DNA from: Schleiferiaceae bacterium
Lineage (GTDB): Bacteria > Bacteroidota > Bacteroidia > Flavobacteriales > Schleiferiaceae
DNA length: 20,514 nucleotides
Assembly: GCA_030829675.1 (NCBI GenBank)
Contig: JAURAE010000012.1
Coordinates: 1-20,514 of the forward strand
Direction of reading: 5' to 3'
Below the pieces are notes generated by a model. It did no database searches. It saw only the letters and a list, made by a program, of their open reading frames with translations, and was not told the origin of the DNA. Shown here piece by piece: positions 1 to 8,147 of this stretch (positions within the stretch are counted from its first letter, which is position 1; every line of letters starts with the position of its first letter). Position numbers and translations under genes: made by a program.

Positions 1-444
1 GGAATGTACGGTCGAGTTCAGCTCGGTGTGAGCAGTAATGACGAGGGTTGGAATGCATGTGTTCAAGGGTATGGTGCTTACAAATCTTCATTTGGAGGCT
101 TTGCTACGCCTAATTGGGGTGGATTCACAGAGGTGAATTACAAGACGAGTATCGGTACGAAGTTTGAATGGAAGGCGGGTATTACTATTAGTGTGGAGGA
201 TGCATTCTTTGCGCCAACGTATTTGGTGGGTGTGCCTATCTGGGCCATGCAGACTGATTATTTGGCCGGGAGCTATCCATGGGCGACCACTTATTTTGAA
301 GCACGTATTGCCAATTTCGTAGGGGCAGTACGAATCATCAATGCTTTGGAAGGATTGGCACCATATACCTATTATGCCTACGGCAGCACACCTCGCTCAG
401 ATCGATGGGTGCAGGTGAGTGCTCGCTGGACCTTGTTCAACTAG
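1..444 (+). CDS. C-terminal part of an outer-membrane beta-barrel protein (5' truncated by window edge)
   Basis: The reading frame is open from the first base (GGA then ATG) to the TAG at 442-444, so the visible 147 codons are most likely the end of a longer gene; the ATG at base 4 is probably internal. The residues alternate polar and aromatic or hydrophobic in short stretches rich in Gly, Tyr, Trp and Phe, and the chain ends in a strand-like VSARWTLFN. This is typical of the last strands of a Gram-negative outer-membrane barrel, where a terminal aromatic serves as the insertion signal. No catalytic motif is visible and I do not recognise the family; a porin or transport barrel is a guess from composition. 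The stop codon overlaps that of the convergent gene on the other strand, leaving no room for a separate terminator. Confidence 0.6.
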   Translation, partial: GMYGRVQLGVSSNDEGWNACVQGYGAYKSSFGGFATPNWGGFTEVNYKTSIGTKFEWKAGITISVEDAFFAPTYLVGVPIWAMQTDYLAGSYPWATTYFEARIANFVGAVRIINALEGLAPYTYYAYGSTPRSDRWVQVSARWTLFN

Positions 445-1715
445 GTCTTCTGTGGCGGTTTCTTCGCGGCAGGGAAAAGAATATTATTCAGAATTAATCT
501 GTAGCCAGGACTGTTGGGGTGGTTGTTCAGATCTGTAGGGGGATCACCTACTCTGTGTTGGTAATCCTCGGGATCGTGTCCGCCGTAAAAGGTCCAATAT
601 CCTTCGCCATAGCTACCGTGTATGTATCGTGCGGCACCATCGATCACACTCTTGCCTAAAATGGTGGTGCTTGGCTTGATGGTAGCTGGGCGGTAGGCAG
701 TGGTTTGGCCGTAGAATCCACGGACTAAATCTGTATGGTTCTGTACCAAGATTGTCGGCACTACGTCGTACTTCGCACTGAAGTCAAACAACTCAAAAAA
801 GTCCTGAGCCTCTTTCATGCTCCGCACGCGCTGCTCGGTAATATCGATGTTAGAATATTCGTAGCGCATGGGGTTCGTGAACAACTCGAAATTATCGAAG
901 GCGAAGGTGGCCGAATAATCTAAAGCATATGCTGCTCCAGGGGCCATGCCGTCGCCGTCAAACATAGGTTCACAGATATCGGTGTTGATGGCCGCAAGGG
1001 CGATATCATAGCTGTCGGTAGCGCTACACATGGCAAATAGGAATCCACCTGAGTTCACGTAGGCTGCGATGGATTGTGCGACGGCACCTTTTTGTTGTGA
1101 AACCTTGGCATACCCCATCTCTCTAGCCGCCGCTTCGAAAGAGGCCTTTTGATTGATGTACCAAGCGGCATCTCTGTAGGAGCCATAGAATTTACCGTAT
1201 TGACCTGTAAAATCTTCGTGGTGAAGGTGCAGCCATTGGTAGTCCTCGAGGGTACCGTCGAGGATTTCTTGGTCGTAGATGGTGGTGAAGGGAATGTCGG
1301 CGTAGGTGAGCACCATGGTGACGGCATCGTCCCAAGGTTGTGCACCTGGCGGTGAATAGACGGCGATCTTGGGGACTTTCTGAAGTTCGACAGTGTTGGT
1401 GTTTTCTGCCGGGCTTTGAAGGGATTCCATGATAGTGAGCAACACCCCTTCGGAGGTGCTTTCGTAGGATACGCCGCGTTTGATGGCTTCGCGAACGATG
1501 TTTTGATCTGCGTTGAGGATGGCGAAGGATCCGCCGCGGTAATTCAGAAGCCAGTGGCAGTTGTACCCTTGCTCAATGGCGGAATACATCAGGCCATAGG
1601 CGCGAAGGTGGTCGCGTTGGTTGCTTTCGTCCATAGGCACGAGGATTTGGGCGTGCAGGAATTGGACCGAGAAAATGAATAGTAGAAAAAAGCGATGCAA
1701 AGGTATGCCGAACAT
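441..1715 (-). CDS. Exported protein of the Bacteroidota family usually labelled 'asparagine synthetase B' (function unknown)
   Basis: The product is about 424 residues and begins with a signal peptide: a short basic stretch, the hydrophobic core FFLLFIFSVQFLHA, then QILVPMDE. The mature N-terminus (MDESNQRDHLRAYG, then WLLNYRGGSF) resembles a family that databases commonly call asparagine synthetase B in Flavobacteriia, a name I do not think is earned: I see neither the N-terminal nucleophile Cys of class II glutamine amidotransferases nor a PP-loop. A secreted or periplasmic role is more plausible. I chose the ATG at 1715, four bases past the dnaB stop, because it gives a compact signal peptide. 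An in-frame ATG at 1742 would add nine residues (MRETFRSKR) and overlap dnaB by 23 bases. The gene is last in the leftward tgt-to-dnaB unit, and its stop overlaps that of the barrel gene facing it. Confidence 0.7.
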   Translation of the reverse strand: MFGIPLHRFFLLFIFSVQFLHAQILVPMDESNQRDHLRAYGLMYSAIEQGYNCHWLLNYRGGSFAILNADQNIVREAIKRGVSYESTSEGVLLTIMESLQSPAENTNTVELQKVPKIAVYSPPGAQPWDDAVTMVLTYADIPFTTIYDQEILDGTLEDYQWLHLHHEDFTGQYGKFYGSYRDAAWYINQKASFEAAAREMGYAKVSQQKGAVAQSIAAYVNSGGFLFAMCSATDSYDIALAAINTDICEPMFDGDGMAPGAAYALDYSATFAFDNFELFTNPMRYEYSNIDITEQRVRSMKEAQDFFELFDFSAKYDVVPTILVQNHTDLVRGFYGQTTAYRPATIKPSTTILGKSVIDGAARYIHGSYGEGYWTFYGGHDPEDYQHRVGDPPTDLNNHPNSPGYRLILNNILFPAAKKPPQKT

Positions 1716-1719
1716 GCGC

Positions 1720-3240
1720 TTAGAACGGAACGTCTCCCGCATCCGGGGTAGGAAGATCCGGGTAGCCTGAAGGACCGTCCATAGGACTTCCGAAGCCGCT
1801 TGAGTCGTTCATTTTACTCTCCATAATCATGGTAGAGCCCTGTTCTTTGTTGGCGAATTTGGCCAATTCCCCGATAAAGCGCAGACGAACGTCGTCCAAG
1901 GAACCGTTACGGTGTTTCGCGATGATGATTTCTGCCTCGTTCTCACAGGGTGAGCCGTCTTCCCACTCTTCGATTTGATAGTACTGAGGACGGTAGATAA
2001 AACTTACGATATCGGCATCCTGCTCAATCGCTCCAGATTCACGAAGGTCGGAAAGCATAGGGCGTTTCGAAGTGGAACGCGTTTCAACGGCACGAGATAA
2101 CTGCGAAAGTGCGATGACCGGTACATTCAATTCTTTGGCAATGGATTTTAACGAACGAGAAATGGTTGAGATTTCTTGTTCGCGGTTTCCTTGCGCTTTG
2201 GAGCCGCCGACGGTCATGAGCTGAAGGTAATCGATGATGATCACATCGAGGCCTTGGGTCGAGGCTAGACGACGCACTTTGGCGCGCAGGTCAAAGACGC
2301 TGAGGGCCGGGGTATCGTCAATAAACAACTTGGCTTTTTCAAGGTCGACCACACCGGAGGTGAGATTCTTCCATTCGTAATCCGTCAAGTCACCTTTTCT
2401 GAGTTTTTCAGAGTTGAGGCCTGTTTCGGAGGAGATGATACGGGTGATTAATTGGACACTTGACATCTCCAAAGAGAAGATCGCGACCTTTTTATCGTGT
2501 TCGATTGCCATGTTTCTTGCCATGGACAATACGAAGGCTGTTTTACCCATACCAGGACGGGCAGCGAGGATGATCAAATCCGACGGTTGCCAGCCTGAAG
2601 TGATACGGTCAAGATCAGAGAAACCTGAGGGTACTCCAGAAAGACCTTCCTGTTTACTGATGTGTTCAATACGCTCAAGGGCTTGACGAATCAACGCTTC
2701 GGAGCTCTCGTAGTTGCGCTTCAAGTTTCCTTGGGCGACTTCAAATAATTTTTGTTCTGAGCTATCCAGCAGCTCGAGAACATCGGTCGTTTCGTCGAAG
2801 GCACTCTCGATGATTTCACTCGAGATTCGAATGAGTTCACGTTGAATGTGCTTTTGGATAATGATGCGGGCGTGGTACTCAATGTGAGCGGCCGAGCTGA
2901 CCTTTTGGCTTAATTGGGCCAAATACACTTCGCCACCGGCCTGCTTCATCAGTCCTTCTTTACGCAAATCCGAAGCTACGGTGAGGATATCAACGGGTTG
3001 ATTTTCACCGAAAAGTCGCACGACTGATTTGAAAATGTGCTGGTGCTTTTCGTTGTAGAACGCACCGTCGTGGAGGATGTCGACAATTTTTGAGAGGGCA
3101 TTTTTATCAATGAGCAAGGCCCCCAAAACAGCTTCCTCCAAATCAACGGCTTGTGGGGGTACGCGACCTCCAGCCGTCAAGTTGACGAGGGCTCCGGAAT
3201 TACGTCCGGCATTGGGTTGATTTGCTCTTTGTTCTGCCAT
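1720..3240 (-). CDS. dnaB: Replicative DNA helicase DnaB
   Basis: Hexameric 5'-3' helicase that unwinds DNA at the replication fork and interacts with primase. The 506-residue protein has the usual order: an N-terminal all-alpha domain (about 30-130, with DLEEAVLGALL), a linker helix, and a RecA-like motor domain from about 200. The Walker A motif ARPGMGKTA is at 227-235, Walker B-type DVIIIDYLQLM is near 332-342, and the SQLSRAVE and DLRESGAIEQDAD motifs lie around 379-410. It is somewhat longer than the E. coli protein (about 471). The extra length is a Gly/Ser/Pro-rich tail from about residue 474 ending in DAGDVPF, which resembles the tip of SSB (see findings). No intein is visible. It starts 9 bases after the accA stop and is followed at 4 bases by the exported protein, so all three are probably co-transcribed. 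Confidence 0.96.
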   Translation of the reverse strand: MAEQRANQPNAGRNSGALVNLTAGGRVPPQAVDLEEAVLGALLIDKNALSKIVDILHDGAFYNEKHQHIFKSVVRLFGENQPVDILTVASDLRKEGLMKQAGGEVYLAQLSQKVSSAAHIEYHARIIIQKHIQRELIRISSEIIESAFDETTDVLELLDSSEQKLFEVAQGNLKRNYESSEALIRQALERIEHISKQEGLSGVPSGFSDLDRITSGWQPSDLIILAARPGMGKTAFVLSMARNMAIEHDKKVAIFSLEMSSVQLITRIISSETGLNSEKLRKGDLTDYEWKNLTSGVVDLEKAKLFIDDTPALSVFDLRAKVRRLASTQGLDVIIIDYLQLMTVGGSKAQGNREQEISTISRSLKSIAKELNVPVIALSQLSRAVETRSTSKRPMLSDLRESGAIEQDADIVSFIYRPQYYQIEEWEDGSPCENEAEIIIAKHRNGSLDDVRLRFIGELAKFANKEQGSTMIMESKMNDSSGFGSPMDGPSGYPDLPTPDAGDVPF

Positions 3241-3249
3241 TCTTCTAAG

Positions 3250-4203
3250 TTACTCTTCGTAGACGCCCATTGCAAAGAATTTCTCCATTCTCGCAGCGAC
3301 TAGGTCTTCGGTGCTCATTTTTTCGAGCGCCTTGGTATGCTTCACGATCTCACGCTTGACGATCTCGAACATCGCCTCTGGGTTGGCATGTGCACCGCCG
3401 AGAGGTTCTTTGATAATGCCGTCAATGAGGCCGTTTTTCTTCATGTCTTTCGCCGTCAGCTTCAATACTTCAGCAGCGGTCTCTTTGTAATCCCAGCTTC
3501 TCCAAAGGATGGAAGAACAGCTTTCTGGGGAGATGACGCTATACCAAGTGTTCTCTAGCATGAGGACTTTATCGCCAACACCGATTCCGATGGCACCTCC
3601 TGAGGCACCTTCTCCGATGATGATACAAATGACCGGTACTTTTAGGCGGGCCATTTCCATAATGTTCTTGGCAATGGCTTCACCTTGCCCGCGTTCCTCC
3701 GCTTCGAGTCCTGGAAAAGCTCCGGGGGTGTCGATCAACGTAACGATAGGGCGACCAAATTTTTCAGCCTGCTTCATTAGACGCAAGGCTTTGCGGTACC
3801 CTTCTGGGTTGGCCATACCAAAGTTGCGGTATTGACGCATCTTGGTGTTCACGCCTTTTTGTTGGCCGATGAACATGTAGCTCTTGCCATCAATGGTTCC
3901 CCAACCGCCTACCATCGCTTTATCATCTTTCACACCGCGGTCGCCGTGCATTTCGATGAAATCCCCTTGGGTCAAGGCGTTGATATAGGCCATGGTGTAG
4001 GGACGTTGTGGGTGACGCGATAATTGTACACGTTCCCAAGCGCTTAGGTTGCTGTAGATTTCCTTCTTCGCGTCGTCGAGTTTTTGTTGAATATCAGTAA
4101 TGGTCTTGGCCATATCTACACCGGTCTCGTCGGCGAGTTCTAAGGCCTTTGTTAGCTGATTTTCAAGCTCTTCAATGGGTTTTTCAAATGAAAGATAGTC
4201 CAT
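3250..4203 (-). CDS. accA: Acetyl-CoA carboxylase carboxyltransferase subunit alpha
   Basis: Alpha half of the carboxyltransferase that moves the carboxyl group from carboxybiotin to acetyl-CoA, giving malonyl-CoA for fatty-acid synthesis in the cytoplasm; it works with AccD, which is not in this window. The N-terminal MDYLSFEKPIEELE is the normal AccA start. The core has the crotonase-like features GDRGVKDDKAMVGG, NFGMANPEGYRKALRLM, TLIDTPGAFPG and the oxyanion-hole region GEGASGGAIGIG. I use the ATG at 4203, giving 317 residues, the expected family length. An in-frame ATG at 4236 would add eleven residues unlike the family (MYFARPIQNVT). The gene lies between the EamA transporter (38 bases upstream) and dnaB (9 bases downstream) in the same orientation. 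Confidence 0.95.
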   Translation of the reverse strand: MDYLSFEKPIEELENQLTKALELADETGVDMAKTITDIQQKLDDAKKEIYSNLSAWERVQLSRHPQRPYTMAYINALTQGDFIEMHGDRGVKDDKAMVGGWGTIDGKSYMFIGQQKGVNTKMRQYRNFGMANPEGYRKALRLMKQAEKFGRPIVTLIDTPGAFPGLEAEERGQGEAIAKNIMEMARLKVPVICIIIGEGASGGAIGIGVGDKVLMLENTWYSVISPESCSSILWRSWDYKETAAEVLKLTAKDMKKNGLIDGIIKEPLGGAHANPEAMFEIVKREIVKHTKALEKMSTEDLVAARMEKFFAMGVYEE

Positions 4204-4241
4204 AGTTACATTCTGAATCGGTCGTGCAAAATACAAAGTCC

Positions 4242-5192
4242 TTAGGAGAGGGACTTCCTTTTTTGCGCCTTTATTATTCCATTTGCGATAACGGTAGCTA
4301 AAATCACTACAACGCCTATGTAAAAGGTAGGGGTCATGTTTTCTTGTGCCCCGAAAATTAGGGCGGCTAAACCTATGCCATAGACGGGTTCAAGGTTGAT
4401 GGCGAGCATCACGGAAAATGGGCTCATTCGCTTGAGTAATTCAACGCTTTGGATGAAGGGGTATGCCGTGCAGAGCAGAGCGAGAATGGCCATGAAGTAC
4501 CAGTCGCTAGTCGTGGTGATCCACAGGGTCATAGGGTTGTGCGAGCCAAAGATTAGGTCGTAGAGGCCCACGCCTATGAAGGCGAAGCCCAGTTCCCAGA
4601 AGGTGACTTGGACAGGGAGGGGGTATCGTGCGACCAATTGTTTGTTCAGGATGCTAAACGATGCACTTAATGATGCGCTGATCAGGGCGATGAGGACGCC
4701 AAGTTGATAATTGGTCACCTTCAAGCCTAAAAACTCATAATAGCGTAGGTTAGCTGCGTCCGGTGTTTCATAGAAAATAACGACAACGCCCACCACGACA
4801 ATTGCCCCGAGGAGGAGTTCGATGATATCAATCTTGCCCTTGTCGAGCACTGGTTTTAGTAGCGCTGACCATAGGGCGCCGGTGGAAATTCCGGCTAGTG
4901 TGAGGCTGATGTTTGCAATTTTAATGGCGCCGAAAAAGGTGATCCAGTGGGTGGCAATGAGAATGCCGCACAATGCCATGAAGCCTATTTCTTTCCAAGA
5001 GGCGCGGAAGGGACGCTTTTTCCAAAACATGAACAATGCGATGGCCACGGTAGTCATTGCCGTTCGGTTAAAGACCAGGGAAACGGCATCAACACTGATA
5101 TATCGGCCTAGGATGGCGGTAAAGCCCCAGATAAACACGATGAAGTGTAGGCTGAGCTGGTCGCGCAGATGTGATCCTTTTTCGAAGTTCAT
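4242..5192 (-). CDS. EamA/DMT-superfamily transporter (inner membrane)
   Basis: A 316-residue integral membrane protein with about ten hydrophobic segments, the size and pattern of drug/metabolite (DMT, EamA) carriers made of two five-helix repeats. Family-like stretches include HFIVFIWGFTAILGRYI at the N-terminus, LVFNRTAMTTV in the second helix, WITFFGAIKIANISLTLA, and in the second half a conserved-looking LLKRMSPFSVMLAINLEPVYG. The substrate cannot be read from the sequence; members export or import amino acids, nucleotide sugars and other small molecules. It starts 6 bases after the LptF/LptG permease stop and precedes accA, so it is probably part of the same transcript. A position between lipid-related genes makes an envelope link possible but unproven. 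Confidence 0.88.
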   Translation of the reverse strand: MNFEKGSHLRDQLSLHFIVFIWGFTAILGRYISVDAVSLVFNRTAMTTVAIALFMFWKKRPFRASWKEIGFMALCGILIATHWITFFGAIKIANISLTLAGISTGALWSALLKPVLDKGKIDIIELLLGAIVVVGVVVIFYETPDAANLRYYEFLGLKVTNYQLGVLIALISASLSASFSILNKQLVARYPLPVQVTFWELGFAFIGVGLYDLIFGSHNPMTLWITTTSDWYFMAILALLCTAYPFIQSVELLKRMSPFSVMLAINLEPVYGIGLAALIFGAQENMTPTFYIGVVVILATVIANGIIKAQKRKSLS

Positions 5193-5198
5193 ATCCTA

Positions 5199-6323
5199 TT
5201 ATTTCGGAGCAACAATGTAGCGCCAAATCGCCACACCTGCGAACAGAATGTTGGGGATCCAGATGGCGAATTCGGCCGGCTGGATGGTGATCCAAAGCAA
5301 GGTCTTCCCGAGCCAACCGTCAGTGCTTAATATGCCAGTGGTAGCAAAGGTTTGGGAGATTTGCATGCTGAAGATGTAGATGGCGCTGAGCACCAGTCCG
5401 ATGGCAATATTGATGCCGAGTCCACCGCGTCTTTTTTGACTGGCGAGGGCTACGGCAAGGAGGACAAAGACGTAGGCGCTCAAGGGGTAGGAGGAGCGTC
5501 TTTGCATTTCCATTTGGTAAGAGGCGATGTTTTCGTTGCCTGTGATTTCCTCTTGAGCAATGAATTTGCTGAGCTCACGACTGTTCATGGTCGCGATGGA
5601 GTTGAGTTTTGGAGCGATTTGCTCCGAGGTAAAGGATAAAGCAGTGTCGAGACGTCGCCCGGATAGGATGTGTTCTTGCCCTAGGGAATCTAGGGTGCGT
5701 AGGCGGTAGTTGTCGAGGCGCCACTTTCCAATGGCGGTATCGAGACGAACGAAATCTGCGCTGAGTTTGCTGGCGAGCTTATGGTCTTCGAAGACTTCAT
5801 AAGTGAATTGGTACCCGCTGTGACGCGTTCCAGAGAAGGTTTCGAAGTAGACATAATGGCCGGGAAGGACTTGGCGGTGGACCTTTTGGTTGATGGGTCT
5901 GTTCACCCCGGTCACATATCTCTCCTCGAAGGCTATGCGTTTAATGTTGGTCTGTGGCACGACCAAGTGGTTTAGGGCGAGGCTGATCAAACAGATGACG
6001 GTTGCGCCAATCCAATAGGGACGCAGTAGACGTCTAAAGCTGGTTCCAGAGGTCAAGATGGCCACAATTTCAGAGTTCGCAGTAATGCGCGAGGTAAACC
6101 AAATGGTGGAAATGAATAGGATCAGCGCGCTGAAGAGATTGCCGTAAAAGGCGACGAAATTCACATAGTAATCGAAAATGATTTCGTGGAGTTCAGCGCC
6201 GTTTTGGAAATCGTCCAATTTTTCGCTGATATCAAAGACGATGGCGATGGACAGGATGAGCACCATGGTCAGCACGAAGCTGCCCAAGAATTTGCGCAAT
6301 ATGTACCAATCCAATTTTCTCAC
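5199..6323 (-). CDS. LptF/LptG (YjgP/YjgQ) family permease
   Basis: Inner-membrane permease of the LPS export machine (LptB2FG), which extracts LPS from the inner membrane and feeds the periplasmic bridge. The 374-residue chain has the family layout: an N-terminal membrane block (helices near 12-32, 52-75 and 97-117), a periplasmic beta-jellyroll-like middle of about 140 residues, and three further helices from about 280 to 370. The start MRKLDWYILRKFLGSF is characteristic, as is NSEIVAILTSGTSFRRLLRPY after the second helix. I cannot tell from sequence alone whether it acts as LptF or LptG; the slot directly after tgt is often annotated LptF/LptG in Flavobacteriales. It lies 4 bases after the tgt stop. 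Confidence 0.92.
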   Translation of the reverse strand: MRKLDWYILRKFLGSFVLTMVLILSIAIVFDISEKLDDFQNGAELHEIIFDYYVNFVAFYGNLFSALILFISTIWFTSRITANSEIVAILTSGTSFRRLLRPYWIGATVICLISLALNHLVVPQTNIKRIAFEERYVTGVNRPINQKVHRQVLPGHYVYFETFSGTRHSGYQFTYEVFEDHKLASKLSADFVRLDTAIGKWRLDNYRLRTLDSLGQEHILSGRRLDTALSFTSEQIAPKLNSIATMNSRELSKFIAQEEITGNENIASYQMEMQRRSSYPLSAYVFVLLAVALASQKRRGGLGINIAIGLVLSAIYIFSMQISQTFATTGILSTDGWLGKTLLWITIQPAEFAIWIPNILFAGVAIWRYIVAPK

Positions 6324-6327
6324 CTTC

Positions 6328-7458
6328 TTAGAGTCTTTGTTCCAATTTAGGAATCATTTGGTTCTTCCAGCTTGCAAAATCCCCAGCGATGATGTGTTCG
6401 CGGGCTTGCTCTACCAACCAAAGGTAGAACCTGATGTTATGCATAGAAGCAATTTGGGCGCCCAAGGATTCTTTGCTGTGAATCAGGTGGCGCACATAGG
6501 CGAGGGTATATTGTGAGTCGACGAAGCTCGTGCCATTGGGGTCGAGCGGTTCATGGACATTTTCCCATTTCTTATTGCGGAGGTTGATAATTCCTTCGCT
6601 GGTGAAAATTTGGCCGTTTCGGCCGTTTCTCGTGGGCATGACACAATCGAACATATCTACTCCCAACGAAATGTTTTCCAAAATATTGGCTGGTGTACCT
6701 ACGCCCATCAAATACCTGGGCTTGTCTGCGGGTAGAATGCGGCAAGCGCCTGCGGCATGTTTGTACATTTCCTCGGCAGGCTCGCCCACGCTCAATCCAC
6801 CAATGGCATTGCCATCTGCATTTTTGCTGGCGATATATTCTGCGCTTTCATCGCGCAGGTCGTCATAGGTGGAGCCTTGAACGATAGGAAAAAGGCTTTG
6901 TGAGTATCCATAGAGCGGATCCACCTGGTCCAAGCGGTCGAAGCAGCGATCGAGCCAGCGATGGGTCATGTGCATGCTGTCCTTTGCGTATTCATAGGTG
7001 GACGGATATGGGGGACATTCGTCGAAGGCCATGATGATATCTGCGCCAATTTCGCGCTGGATGTCCATGACACGTTCTGGGGTGAACAAATGTTTGGTCC
7101 CGTCGATGTGGCTGGCGAAGGTGGCACCTTCCTCGGTGATCTTGCGTTGATTTGCGAGACTATATACTTGGTAGCCGCCACTATCTGTGAGGATGGGGCG
7201 GTCCCAGCCGTTGAATTTGTGGAGTCCACCCGCTGCTTTTAAAATTTCTGTACCGGGTCGCAGAAAAAGGTGGTAGGTGTTCCCTAGGATGATTTGGGCC
7301 TTGGTATCCTCCTTGAGGTCCTTGGTATGCACGCCTTTGACCGTCCCAGCAGTGCCCACCGGCATAAAGATGGGGGTTTGTATGGTGCCGTGGTCGGTCC
7401 CGAGGGTTCCGGCTCTTGCGGAACTTTTATCGTCCGTATGTAATAAGGTGAACTTCAT
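6328..7458 (-). CDS. tgt: tRNA guanosine(34) transglycosylase (queuine tRNA-ribosyltransferase)
   Basis: Swaps guanine 34 of GUN anticodons for the queuosine precursor preQ1. From the ATG at 7458 the protein has 376 residues, the normal size. An in-frame upstream start at 7482 would add eight atypical residues. Visible active-site pieces are DSGGYQVYSL with the general base Asp92, AFDECPP, GGLSVGE (220-226) for base recognition, and DCVMPTRNGRNG with nucleophile Asp271. The usual DSGGF has Tyr instead of Phe. The odd feature is the zinc site: the normal C-x-C-x2-C is replaced by Gly309, Ser311 and Asp314 (PNGTSFVDSQY), while the fourth ligand, His340 in MHNIRFYLWL, is kept. The rest of the fold looks intact, so I infer a working enzyme with structural zinc lost or replaced. 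It is first in the leftward unit and divergent from rsmG. Confidence 0.95.
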   Translation of the reverse strand: MKFTLLHTDDKSSARAGTLGTDHGTIQTPIFMPVGTAGTVKGVHTKDLKEDTKAQIILGNTYHLFLRPGTEILKAAGGLHKFNGWDRPILTDSGGYQVYSLANQRKITEEGATFASHIDGTKHLFTPERVMDIQREIGADIIMAFDECPPYPSTYEYAKDSMHMTHRWLDRCFDRLDQVDPLYGYSQSLFPIVQGSTYDDLRDESAEYIASKNADGNAIGGLSVGEPAEEMYKHAAGACRILPADKPRYLMGVGTPANILENISLGVDMFDCVMPTRNGRNGQIFTSEGIINLRNKKWENVHEPLDPNGTSFVDSQYTLAYVRHLIHSKESLGAQIASMHNIRFYLWLVEQAREHIIAGDFASWKNQMIPKLEQRL

Positions 7459-7464
7459 GTAGCG

Positions 7465-7472
7465 CAAAAGTA
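7465..7472 (-). promoter_or_regulatory. Bacteroidota-type -7 element for tgt
   Basis: Reading leftward the bases are TACTTTTG, a full match to the TAnnTTTG -7 consensus of the Bacteroidota housekeeping sigma factor. Only six bases separate it from the tgt ATG at 7458, so transcription would start at or just before the start codon. No clear -33 TTG is seen at normal spacing. Confidence 0.5.
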
Positions 7473-7484
7473 CGGCACCCACGC

Positions 7485-7492
7485 TATCTTTG
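7485..7492 (+). promoter_or_regulatory. Bacteroidota-type -7 element for rsmG
   Basis: The bases TATCTTTG match TAnnTTTG exactly and lie four bases before the rsmG ATG at 7497. If used, the mRNA would be leaderless or nearly so. It faces away from the matching tgt element within a 38-bp intergenic region; no clear -33 TTG is seen at normal spacing. Confidence 0.5.
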
Positions 7493-7496
7493 GCCC

Positions 7497-8147
7497 ATGC
7501 AAACAGTAGAACTCATTTATGGTCATTTTCCTGGGTTGTCCCAGAAGCAGCAGGACCAATTCGCTGCGCTATTTGACCTCTACACGGAATGGAATGCGAA
7601 GATCAATGTGATCTCTCGCAAGGATATGGACAGCTTTTACGAAAAGCACGTATTGCATTCCCTAGGCATCGCCAAAATCTACTCCTTCAAGCCGGGACAA
7701 AAAGTCTTGGACGTTGGCACGGGTGGAGGCTTTCCTGGTATTCCGTTGGCCATTCTTTTTCCAGAGACCCAATTCCATTTGGTAGATTCCATCGGAAAGA
7801 AAATCAAGGTGGTCGAGGCAGTGGCTGAGGCCCTAGGTTTGGAAAATATTAAGGCATCTCACGGACGTGCGGAGCAGTTCAAAGGCCCCTACGATTTTGT
7901 GGTGAGCCGTGCGGTGACCCACATGCAACGCTTCTTACCTTGGATTAAGGGTAAGATTGCATCGAAGAATTTGGACCCCGATCGTGTGAACGGGCTCTTG
8001 TATCTGAAAGGCGGTGATTTGGCGGAAGAATTGGGCCCACTTAAGGCTCGAATTTCTGCATTGTCTAGACATTTCGACGGCGAATTCTTTGAAACGAAGA
8101 AGGTGGTCTACCTGCCAAAAAGCGAAATCAACAATTTTAGAGGATAA
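7497..8147 (+). CDS. rsmG: 16S rRNA (guanine(527)-N7)-methyltransferase RsmG
   Basis: SAM-dependent methyltransferase that adds N7-methyl to G527 of 16S rRNA in the small subunit; loss gives low-level streptomycin resistance in other bacteria. The 216-residue protein shows the family order: an N-terminal helical lead with LYTEWNAKINVISRKD (about 28-43), the SAM-binding loop LDVGTGGGFPGIPLA (about 71-85), FHLVDSIGKKIKVV for the second strand, and the RsmG-type VSRAVTHM. Length and start (MQTVELIYGHFPGLS) fit the family. It is a single-gene unit between the divergent tgt promoter and the hairpin at 8147-8175. Confidence 0.94.
   Translation: MQTVELIYGHFPGLSQKQQDQFAALFDLYTEWNAKINVISRKDMDSFYEKHVLHSLGIAKIYSFKPGQKVLDVGTGGGFPGIPLAILFPETQFHLVDSIGKKIKVVEAVAEALGLENIKASHGRAEQFKGPYDFVVSRAVTHMQRFLPWIKGKIASKNLDPDRVNGLLYLKGGDLAEELGPLKARISALSRHFDGEFFETKKVVYLPKSEINNFRG

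Noticed and set aside
4204..4236. Longer accA N-terminus from the ATG at 4236
   Set aside because: The extra residues do not resemble AccA, whereas the ATG at 4203 gives the standard start and length.
7459..7482. Longer tgt N-terminus from 7482
   Set aside because: It would run through the predicted tgt -7 element, and the family starts at MKFTLLHTDD.
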